From Diplodia intermedia (lineage: Eukaryota; Ascomycota; Dothideomycetes; Botryosphaeriales; Botryosphaeriaceae): 64,000 nucleotides of DNA. The notes under the pieces were generated by a model. The model was not told the DNA's origin. It searched no databases and saw only the letters and a list, made by a program, of their open reading frames with translations. This document shows, one piece after another, positions 34,438 to 44,100 of the stretch (positions are counted from its first letter, which is position 1; every line of letters begins with the position of its first letter). A program made the translations under genes and the position numbers. Location: the NCBI GenBank assembly GCA_021495925.1, contig JAKEKT010000002.1, positions 310,001 to 374,000 on the forward strand, read 5' to 3'.

Positions 34438-35645
34438 GGGGGCTGGCGGTGATGGCGATGGAGTTTTCGTTTTCGTCTGTCTTTATTGCTTTACTTCCTT
34501 TTCTTTTTTGTTGCTTGGATTCCCCCCTCTTATCCGTGTCCTTCTGAGTCTTTTTCTTATTCTCTATTGATTTCTCTGGTGTGACGAGTGTATTGCGTAT
34601 TTGCGCGACTCTTGTCATGTTTTAATCTCCTGCATGAAGGACTCACGATTGATGACCGTCACGATGGTTGGTTGGTGGAAAATGGGCGGCACATGGCTTG
34701 CTGGGTCAGTTGATAATGATGGATTGCAGGGCTTGGATGGTTTTTAATTGTTAATTGGCTTAACTATTGCTAGTGCGACTCTCCATACTCTTTCCTCCTT
34801 CGCTTACATTACTGTTCTTCACAGCATTGGCATTTTCATGGTGGGGCTGAGAGATTAAGCATGAGCGTATCTTTGCTACGCTTCTTGGAGACTTGTGAGA
34901 CGGATGAGCTTCACTTGCAGCTCTCTTCGTATCGGCTCAAGAGTGCTTACTCATCGTAGAAGTCTCCGCAATCTGCTGCCTTCAGCGCACTCTTCCGATG
35001 TGATGCTACTGAACCCCTGCCAAGGAGGGAGGAAAGGAAAACCCCATCTCCAAAGCTTGCACTGGGATAGTCGGCGATATCAACTCAACCTCGAAGATTG
35101 TATCAAAGCTTTCTGGACCAAGGTGGACTCTTTACTGGTACTGATGTTGTAGGGACACTATAAACGTCTCATCCATCCGTAGCTGCTTCCAAAACAGCAG
35201 CGGCAGCAGGTCCGGGGCGAAAGGCGGAAACCGGTTGAGAATGATCAGTTCTGGACATGAGGGGCGAAGGATACTAAGCAGTAGCATGCCGTGGACTCAT
35301 AATTCTTACGAAGCCGACCTGCTTATCGGTTGCAAAGGCGTCGGAGAACGGCGACGAAATTGACGACCTGATCGCAAGAGCCCGCGTGATGTATGCACCA
35401 AAACGCGTTAGCAAGCATATGATCTCCAAGCTCGTCGACACGGCGCGGTTGCCTCTGTTGAATATAAAAGGTGGGTGGGTGTCAGTGGTGCATCACTATA
35501 CGCCAAACACTCTCGCAGCATCCAAGAATTCCATCGCTACATTCTTCCTCTTGCTTCGAACAGCAAGCCTCAAACAAGTCCTATACTCTTTGAAATCCTC
35601 CAACTTGGACAGGGGAGAGGAGAAACCCTCCACCGTCTGCACGCC
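34438..35645. other. Intergenic between PhoD-like and HAD genes
   Basis: 1.2 kb. The first 150-200 nt are T-rich (probable 3' UTR). Frames at 34895-35152 and 35386-35859 lack domain features. A TATA-like box is annotated separately at 35463. Confidence 0.5.
35463..35470 (+). promoter_or_regulatory. TATA box upstream of the HAD gene
   Basis: TATAAAAG lies 183 nt before the ATG at 35646. It is one of few clear TATA elements in the window and suggests a regulated, TATA-dependent promoter. Confidence 0.5.
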
Positions 35646-36335
35646 ATGGCCACAAGCAAGACGCGGACGATCGAGTTCGAGCCCAAATACATCACCTTCG
35701 ACTGCTACGGCACGCTCACCGACTTCAACATGTCGCGCATGGCGCGCGAGGTCTACGCGGACCGGCTCTCGGGCGCGGAGCTCGAGCGGTTCGTCTCGCT
35801 CTTCGCCGGGTACCGGGTCGACGAGGTGCTGGGGCCGTACAAGCCGTACCGCGACGTGATCCTCAACTCGCTGTCCCGCACGTGCGCGCGCACAAAGGTG
35901 GCGTACGACGCGGCCGAGGCGGAGCGCTTCTACGCGGCCATCCCGTCGTGGGGCCCGCACGCGGACGTGCCGGGGGGGCTGGCGCGGCTGGCGACCAAGT
36001 ACAAGCTGGTCATCCTGTCGAACGCGGCCGACGACCAGATCGGGCGGAATGTGGAGAAGCTGGGGGCGCCGTTCCACCGCGTCTTCACGGCGCAGCAGGC
36101 GCGCAGCTACAAGCCGCGCATGCAGGGGTTCGAGTACATGTTTGAGCAGCTGGGATGCGGGCCCGAGGACGTGCTGCACGTGTCGAGCAGCCTGAGGTAC
36201 GACCTGATGACGGCGGAGAGCATGGGCGTCGGGTGCAAGGTTTTTGTGAAGAGGGGGCACGAGCCGTCGACGCCCGAGTACAACTACTACGAGGTGGATG
36301 GCATTGGGCAGTTGGCGGACATGCTTGGGGTGTGA
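35646..36335 (+). CDS. HAD-superfamily haloacid dehalogenase, type II-like
   Basis: A single exon of 229 residues. HAD motif I is FDCYGTLTD with nucleophile Asp19 and the Tyr found in L-2-haloacid dehalogenases. Motif II is VILSNAADD, motif III is the Lys in ARSYKPRMQGFEY, and motif IV is HVSSSLRYDLMTAESMG. Length and the SYKP segment match (S)-2-haloacid dehalogenase type II proteins, which hydrolyse 2-haloacids to 2-hydroxyacids. Many fungal members have unknown natural substrates, so a phosphatase role is also possible. There is no signal peptide. It stands alone, downstream of a TATA-containing promoter. Confidence 0.9.
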   Translation: MATSKTRTIEFEPKYITFDCYGTLTDFNMSRMAREVYADRLSGAELERFVSLFAGYRVDEVLGPYKPYRDVILNSLSRTCARTKVAYDAAEAERFYAAIPSWGPHADVPGGLARLATKYKLVILSNAADDQIGRNVEKLGAPFHRVFTAQQARSYKPRMQGFEYMFEQLGCGPEDVLHVSSSLRYDLMTAESMGVGCKVFVKRGHEPSTPEYNYYEVDGIGQLADMLGV

Positions 36336-37017
36336 GGGAGTACGTGCTGGGTTGTAAGGAGGGATGTGCCGGGGAGGATGAGACGGAGGAGCGAATGAAA
36401 GAGTCTAATCGATAATGCAATGCAGCATTCCCATCTGGAGCAATCTCGGGCCGGGGCCTCAGCAGCAGTGGACGGCGTTTGTTGTGGGCCGGCGATCAAA
36501 CACCATCAAGCTGAGGCAATGGTCCTAATTTAAGCACATCACGAGGCTCGCTGCTAGCGAGATTCGTCAGGGTCCAGCCGTGTCGAAACGCCTTAAAGCG
36601 AGTGTTGGCTTTGTTGCAGCGAACGAAACGCGCCACCCTCGTCCGTCCGTCCCTGGCGATCCGCCTGTGTTGCATTGCGCGTCGGCCTGTGTCGCCGCCA
36701 CGGGGCCGCCTACGTCACTGCCTCTCCTTGCGCCCTTGCGCCCTTGCTAGCCCGAGGCCCGGCACCGCACAGCCGCCCGCCCGTCTCTTCAACACCACGC
36801 CGTCCGCGCGCCAGCTCAGCCTCACTCCCATTTTCAGCATCGTCGCTCGTTTTCGCCCGTCGCCACCCGCGCCCACTAAGCCCGTCGCTTCTTCCATAAA
36901 ACGCTTCCCGCAAGCCACATTCGTTACCGTTTTCGCAAAATCTCCAACCCGACCGCAATCCCTCCAACTGCGCACTTCCACAAAAATATAAGAAAAAAAC
37001 AACAAACCAAACCAACA
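36336..37017. other. Intergenic and pyrimidine-rich leader
   Basis: 682 bp. The plus strand from about 36600 to 37017 is C/T-rich and ends in an A-rich stretch just before the ATG at 37018, as expected of a fungal 5' leader. The open frame 36602-36991 is considered part of that leader. Confidence 0.5.
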
Positions 37018-37656
37018 ATGCACGCCCGCACCGTCCGCCTGGGCCTCCTGTCCCTCCTGGTCTCCGTCTCGGCCGCCCGCAACCTCCACCTCAACGACTT
37101 CCTCCACCGCCGTGGCGGGGACGACGACTCATCCCCGTCCACCTCCACCACCACCACCTCGTCCGCCCACGGCTCCATCTCCGCCGTCCCGCCCGACGTC
37201 GTCACCCTGACGGGCCACTCGACCGCGTCGGCCACGGACCTGCCCGACTCGGACGACACGACGGTGCTCACCACCGTCGTCAACGGCCACACGACGCGCG
37301 TCACCATGGTCGACCCGGCCGCGGCGTCGTCGGACGGCGTCGTCGTGCTCACCGGCACCGGCGACTCGCCCGCGTCGTCGACGGCCACCGTCACCGTTTC
37401 CAGCAGCACCGGCGGCGGTCGCAACGGCACCGGCGCGCAGACGACCATGCAGACGTCGACGACCGGCTTGAGCGACGAGGATGATGCGTCGTCGACGGCG
37501 GAGAGGGCCGCCGCCGCGACGGGCGGTGGCGCGGGCCAGACGCAGGCGGCTGCTGCGGCGAGCAGTACGGGCGCTGCGGCGCCGTTGGCGACGGCGGCGT
37601 TGGGGTGGGTCGGTTTGATCGGGGCGGGTGTGGGTGCGGCTGTGGGGTTGGTTTGA
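37018..37656 (+). CDS. Ser/Thr-rich secreted protein, probable GPI anchor
   Basis: A single exon of 212 residues. A signal peptide (LGLLSLLVSVSAA) is followed by a short basic stretch and about 150 residues rich in Ser, Thr, Ala and Asp, a likely O-glycosylated region with two or three N-glycosylation sequons (for example NGT). The C-terminal 25 residues are hydrophobic (ATAALGWVGLIGAGVGAAVGLV) and preceded by small residues, the layout of a GPI-attachment signal. No enzymatic domain is present. A cell-wall or cell-surface role is inferred from composition only. Conservation outside close relatives is likely low. Confidence 0.8.
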   Translation: MHARTVRLGLLSLLVSVSAARNLHLNDFLHRRGGDDDSSPSTSTTTTSSAHGSISAVPPDVVTLTGHSTASATDLPDSDDTTVLTTVVNGHTTRVTMVDPAAASSDGVVVLTGTGDSPASSTATVTVSSSTGGGRNGTGAQTTMQTSTTGLSDEDDASSTAERAAAATGGGAGQTQAAAAASSTGAAAPLATAALGWVGLIGAGVGAAVGLV

Positions 37657-38614
37657 GAGAAGGCGGAAAAAGGTGTCGGACAGGAGTAGTGAGGGTTCTT
37701 CTTCTTCTTTCTTTTTTCCTTCTTTTTAATTTTCTTTCCGGCTTTCGATACGCATGTCGCTTCTACATTGGCCTTTTTTTTTTGAGATGATTTCGACCGC
37801 ATCCTACGATACACAAACATCATGTGAGGTTTCTTTTGGCTGGCTTAAAGGAATAATCATCGGCGTTCAGGGCATATGCACTCCGGCACAGGCGAATACA
37901 CGTTGAATTGAGTGCAGTTTGCCATTGGCTGACAGAAATATTAGATGTGATTCCGGGAGAAGGTCAACAAGGTGTCGCATTCCAACCCCTACAATAACAT
38001 GTTTGATGATCAAGCACTCCTTCTCACTTAATAAGGCGCCCTCACATAAGCACAGGCCGAATGACGAGAATTTGATCGGAGCCAATGCTAGGGTTCAGCA
38101 GCTGCTGATGCCGGGACCCTAGGCCTTGCCCCGCATTACCAGCCCATCTCACTCCTCACACAAGCCGCCCGACGTGCCGACCACGTAATCTGGACGAATC
38201 TCAAGCTCGCAAAAGTTGTATCGACAGGCAGCAACCAGCAGGACCCTCTCTTATCCCCACTTTTCTTACCCGCAAGCAATGTGGGCCGCGACAGTGCAGC
38301 AATTAGCAGAAACAACTCCAAAAAGAGGAATTGCACTAGTGCATTGCCCTGACTTTGGACTCTCGCTTCGCACTACTTGCTTACAGAGCCTCTTAGAAAC
38401 CAATGACGATGCGGCTGTGGTACAAGACGATCATCCAGCACCTGCAGGCAACAAGCGCTTACTGCACGCACCGCCAGGGATGATACAGCAGCCCGTATGC
38501 CCCGCAGCGGGGTCATTGAATCGAAGCCTCTATATCACTTTCTGCTCTCGCCGGCGTGCCTCTACAGCTCCATACCCGAGTAATCCTCAACTGTGCAGCT
38601 AACATCCACCCACA
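37657..38614. other. Intergenic upstream of aldehyde dehydrogenase
   Basis: 958 bp. Poly-pyrimidine runs near 37700-37790 are probably 3' UTR. No gene is recognised; the frame at 38216-38602 ends at the ALDH leader and is not supported. Confidence 0.5.
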
Positions 38615-40554
38615 ATGGCCGTCGAAGGAGCTTCGTCGTCGTTCAAGACGCAACTCTTCATCAACAATGAGGTAACAAAACATATATCCCTCCATATTCC
38701 CGCACAAGACGAAATTTGTCTAATCCCCACCAGTACGTCGACGCCCAATCGGGGGAGTCCTTCCCCCTCTACAACCCAGCCGACGAGTCCCTCCTCCATC
38801 CCGCCATCCCCATCGCCGGCCAGGCCGACGTCGATGCCGCCGTCGCCGGCGCCCAAGAAGCGTGAGTTTCCCGTCCAGTCTTTCGGCCTTTCTTGAACGA
38901 AAACCAACGGTACGTACGGTGCATCAGTTTCAAACCCACCAGCCCCTGGCGCGCCTCCTTCCCCGCCAAGCGGCGCGCGGCGGCCATGCACAAGCTGGCG
39001 GACCTGATGGAGGCCAACGCGGCCGAGCTGGGCCGGCTCGAGACGCTGGCCATGGGGCAGCCGCCGCTGGTCAGCGGGCTGATGGTGCGGTGGGCCGCCG
39101 ACACCTTCCGCTACTACGCCGGCTGGACCGACAAGATCGCCGGCCAGGCGTTCCCCGCCGAGCAGGACGAGGCCGGGGACGGCGCGCCGGGGACGTACAA
39201 GATTGTCAAGTACGAGCCGATTGGCGTGTGTGCGGGCGTGGGGGCGTGGAATGCGGCGCAGAGGTGAGTGAGAGAGTCCTGAGCTTTCCTTTTTCCCTAT
39301 GGCTTGTCTTGTGGCCGCTTTGGTGAGGAGCTGGGAAAGAGAGAAAGGAGGGACGGACGGACGAACGGTGCTGATTGATCCCCCTCCGCCTTCACCTCAC
39401 AGCACCTTCGCCTGGAAAGTCGCGCCGGCCCTCGCCGCGGGCAACACGGTCGTCTACAAGCCATCGGAAAAGGCGCCGCTCGGCGTGCTCGCCCTCGGCG
39501 CGCTCATCCGGGAGGCCGGCTTCCCGCCGGGCGTCGTGCAGCTGGTGTCGGGGCCGGGCAGCACCGGCGCGCTGCTGGCGTCGCACCCGCGCGTGGCCAA
39601 GATCAGCTTCACCGGCTCCGCCGCCACGGGCCGCGCGATCCAGGACGCCGCGACGCGCTCCAACATGAAGCGCGTCACGCTCGAGCTCGGCGGCAAGTCG
39701 CCCGCGCTCGTCTTCGCCGACGCGGACCTCGACAACGCCGTGCGCCAGTGCTCGCTCGGCTTCCTGCTCAACAGCGGCCAGGTCTGCGCCGCCGCCAGCC
39801 GCACGCTGGTGCAGGAAGACGTCGCGCCCGTCTTCGTCGGGCGGCTCAAGGCCGCGTTCGAGCACACGGCCCGCGCCATGCGCGACCCGGGCCTCGAGGG
39901 CGTGCATCCGCTGCAGCTGCTGGGGCCTATGGCGGACCGCGCGCAGTTCGACCGCGTCATGGGCTTCATCGAGCGCGCGAAGAAGGAGAAGAAGACGGAG
40001 GGCGGCGGCGAGGGTGCGACGCTGCTGACGGGCGGCGGCCGCGTGGGCGACACCGGCCTCTTCGTCGAGCCGACCATCTTCGTCGACCCCGAGCCCGCCA
40101 GCGAGATCTACACGGACGAGATCTTCGGGCCGGTCAGCACGGTGCGGACGTTCAAGACCGAGGAGGAGGCCGTGGCGCTGGCCAACGATACTTCGTACGG
40201 GTTGTCTGGTATGTCTTCATGAGTTCTCTTCTCGCGCGATCAAAGGATGGGGAACCTGGTGTGATACTGATGCGAGGGGCCGACCAACAACAGCGACGCT
40301 GTACACCAACTCCATCTCGCGCGCCCTGCGCGTGTCGGGTCTGCTCGAGGCCGGCACCGTCGGTGTCAACACGTCCTTTACGCCCAGCCCGACGACGCCG
40401 TTCGGCGGCGTCAAGCAGAGCGGTTCCGGCAGGGAGCTGGGCCTCCAGGGCCTGTTGGCCTACTTGGACACGAAGACCATCCATATCAAGTAAGCCCGTT
40501 TTTACCGACGAGAGAAATCGAGCGCTGACTGTGAGAAACAGTATGAGCGTCTAA
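38615..40554 (+). CDS. NAD(P)-dependent aldehyde dehydrogenase
   Basis: Six exons (38615-38671, 38734-38861, 38928-39263, 39403-40208, 40294-40489, 40542-40554) give 511 residues. ALDH hallmarks are NEYVDAQSGESFPLYNPA at the start, WNAAQSTFAWKVAPALAAGNT, the Rossmann-contacting FTGSAATGRAI, the general base Glu267 in LELGGKSP and the nucleophile Cys301 in NSGQVCAAASR. EIFGPV and FGGVKQSGSGRELG follow near the end. It oxidises aldehydes to acids, but the substrate is not evident. The final intron (40490-40541) has a GCTGAC branch site and replaces an immediate TAA at 40491 with the end INMSV. The unspliced form would end HIK after 496 residues. The catalytic core is the same either way. Confidence 0.92.
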
Positions 40555-41134
40555 AGCATGGAACCACAAGGACGGAGATCAGTGACGAGTTATCAACTCA
40601 TAGCAATACTATTCGACAAAGCCGGCAGCGCAGTTGTGAATGTATAAGATATTCCATATCGTAAACTATGCTATACTATCACACATCCTTACAAGCATCA
40701 TAAACAACTCTCTCATCACCTATTAAAGTTGAAACAGATGAAGGAAAATTACAGTAAATGCTCATCCCAAAGGAAGAGGAAAAAGAAATCGCTACTGAAA
40801 AATAACAAAAGAGATGTCGTAAAAGGATTGCAAATCATGGCCTCATGAAGTCATGTAAACTTTTCCAAAAGTCATGCCCAAGGTCAGAATACAGTTTCCC
40901 AGCACACACACACACACAAAGTGCTCTCTGCCCCCGGTGACAACAAAGAAAGAAGTCCAGAAGGAGACGTCCCGTAATTTCCTCCCACAGAAGTCACGAG
41001 CTTCTTCCAACCTTTCTTCTCCCATCAGCCACCGGAACGGGGAGGACCGAAGGAGTGAACTGGCATGCAGTTTTTGTTTCTTTCCTGTTCATCAATTACG
41101 TCATTCCCTCCTCGTCACGTTCGTGATACAGCGT
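40555..41134. other. Convergent intergenic between ALDH and the DUF3659 gene
   Basis: 580 bp, A/T-rich, holding both 3' UTRs. A (CA)8 microsatellite lies at 40903-40918. No gene is seen. Confidence 0.6.
40903..40918. repeat. (CA)8 dinucleotide microsatellite
   Basis: Eight CA units in the convergent 3' region. Confidence 0.85.
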
Positions 41135-44100
41135 TTATTTGCTGCCGAACAGGCCGCCGACGAGCGGCAGACCCTTGGCGCCATCGCTCTTCTTCTTCTT
41201 CTCCTTCTTGCCGCCGAGGGCCTCGCTGATGCTGCCGAGGCCGAGGCCGTTGAGCAGCTTGTTGATGCCCAAGCCGCCGAGCAGGCCGTTGACGAGGCCG
41301 CCCAGGCCCAGGCCGTTGAGCAGGCGTCCGACCAGACCCAGCACGCCCGACAGCAGCAAGCCGACGGCGGCGATGATCTGGAAGAGCGGCTCGGTGAGCA
41401 GGGCCCAAAGCGGGTTCAGCTTCTTCTTGGCGTGGGGCATGTCGGCAATCTTCTTCTTCGCGTTGTCGATGGTCGTCACGACCGTCGTCGTGAGCTCCTT
41501 CAGGCAGTCCGCCAGGCGGTACTCCTCGGGCGTCGCCTCGCGCGTGCCGGCACGGCCCTTGGCCTGCGCCGCGATGCGGCCGTCGGGATCCAGGCCGCGC
41601 AGCGAGCCATTGCACTCCTGCAGGATGCGGCCAGCCTCCTCGATGAGGGGCTTGACGTTGTCGACGAGCTGCTCCTCGTCCAGCTCCTCGCGGGGCGTGC
41701 GGTCGGCAGCTTCGATGTACTGTTGATATGGTTAGCATCAGGTCTGCCCAAGCGCGCGCGTGCTGTTGACTTACCTCGGTGATCTGCTTGCACACGGGCT
41801 GGACGCGTTCGAGCGTCTGCTGGCAGATGTTTGCCATCTTGTCCGCGAGCTCGGCATCCTCCTTCTTCTTGCGCAGCTCCTCGAGCTCCTCCTCGGTGAG
41901 GCCTTCCTCTTCCTCCTCGACGATGTTCTCAAGGAGAGTGACTTCGCCGACCTTGTTGCCGTCGTTGTCGATGACGTAGCCGTTGTCATCAATCTCGAGA
42001 CCAGCACAGTGGCCGAGATCGCCAGCGGTGAGGCGGCCCATGACGTTGCCGTCCTCATCGCGAACCTCGCCCTCTCTGTTGACGCGGCGGCCGGACATGG
42101 GGTTGACGCGGCGTTCCTTCTCCTCGGGCTCCCAGCGCTCGGCCTTACCGATCGGGTTGCCGTTCTTGTCGACGATCTCACCCTCCTCATCGACCTTGTG
42201 GCCAACAAGCTTCTGAACATCACCCTCAATGATGCGGCCGACGATGCTGCCGTCAGCGGTGACGACGGTTCCGTCCTTAGCAACGGTGATGTTCTCGAAG
42301 CCAGAGAAGGGACCCTCAGGAGTGGTATCGACACCCTTGACGAGCTCAGCACGACCGATGACGTTGCCGGCGTTGTCCCAGATCTGGCCCTCGCCATCGA
42401 CCCTGCGGCCAACCATCGCCTTAGGGTCACCCTCGGCAACACGACCGACAATGGCACCGGCAGAGTCGACGACATTGCCGGCCTTGTTGACAGTGCAGCC
42501 AGCAAGAGCAGAGAGATCCTCGGGCGGGGCCTCCTCCTCTTGCCACGGCTCAGCGTGACCCTTGACATTTCCAAACTTGTCGATGATGTCGCCATCCTCG
42601 TCGACCTTGAGGCCAACCAGGCGCTTGGGGTCACCCTCCGTGAGCTCACCGACGACATTGCCATCAATGTCCTCGACCTTGCCCTCGGCAACAACGCGAA
42701 GACCCTCGAGGCCAGCGAAGGGACCCTCGGGCTTGGCGACGCGCTCGTTCTCGGGAATGAGCTCACAGCGACCGACGACCTTGCCGGTGTCGCCGTGGAT
42801 CTGACCCTCCTCGTCGCAGCGACGGCCAGCCAGCTCGGAGACGTTGCCCTCGACCAGCTTGCCAAGCGGGATGCCATCCTCGGTAACAACGAAGCCCTGC
42901 TTGTTAAGGACCTTGTTGTTGAGGATAGACAAGTCCTGAGGCTCCTCTTCAGGCTCTTCCTCGAGAGGCTCGGCATGACCCTTGACGTTACCGTACTTGT
43001 CAATGATATCTCCATCCTCATCAACGGAAAGACCAATGAGACGCTTGGGGTTGCCTTCAACGATTTGGCCGACAATGTTGCCATCCTCATCGGCAACCTG
43101 GCCGTCAGCAACGACACGGAGGTCCTCGAGACCGGCGAAAGGTCCTTCAGGCTTGGCCTCGCGCTCGTTCTCAGGGATGATCTCGACACGGCCAACGACC
43201 TTACCAGAATCATTCCAGATCTGGCCCTCCTCGCTAACCTTCCTGCCTGCGAGCTCTTTGACGTTGCCCTCGACAAGACGAGCGATCGGGACACCATCGT
43301 CGCCAATGACATTACCCTGCTTGTTGAGGGTCCTGCCAATAAGGCTAGAGTAGTCGATGGGCTCCTCCTCCTCCACCTCCTCCTCAGGCTCCTCGTAGCG
43401 CTCGGCATGGCCGATGACGGAGCCCTTCTTGTCGATGATATCTCCGTCTTCGTCAACGGCGCGGCCGACGAGCTTCTTGGCGTCGCCCTCAACGACGACA
43501 CCAACAACATTACCGTTCTCGTCCTCGACCTTGCCGTCCTTGACGACGATGAGGCCCTCGAGGCCGGCGAAAGTGCCCTCCTGGTCATCCTCAACCGGGA
43601 CGGTCTTGGCACGGCCAATGACCTTACCCTTGTTGTCCCAGAATTGACCTTCAGCGTCAGCAGTGGCGCCAAGCTTGGAGAGCTTCTTTGCATCGCCCTC
43701 AATCAGCTCACCGACGACGACGCCGTCGTCGTTGATGAGCTTGCCAGCCTTGTTGACAGTGAGACCATCGAGGACAGAGAGAGGAGGCAGGTTGTCTTCC
43801 TCAGCGCCTTCCTCGGCACCCTCCTCGTCGACAGCGGTCTCAGTGCCCTCGGGTGCCTCCTCAGCTTCTTCGGCACCCTCTTCGGCACCCTCTTCGGCAC
43901 CCTCGGCGGCCTCCTGAGCCTGAGCGTCCGCAAGTTTCTCGGCCTCCTCGTCGCCCTCTTGGACCTCCTGAGGCAGGACGCGGACGCGACCGATGATGTT
44001 GCCGTCCTTGTCCAGGACCTCACCCTTGTCGTTGAGCTTCTTGCCAGCGCAGTCAGAAAGCTCGCCCTGGACAAGCTCGCCAATCTCTTCACCGTCCTCG

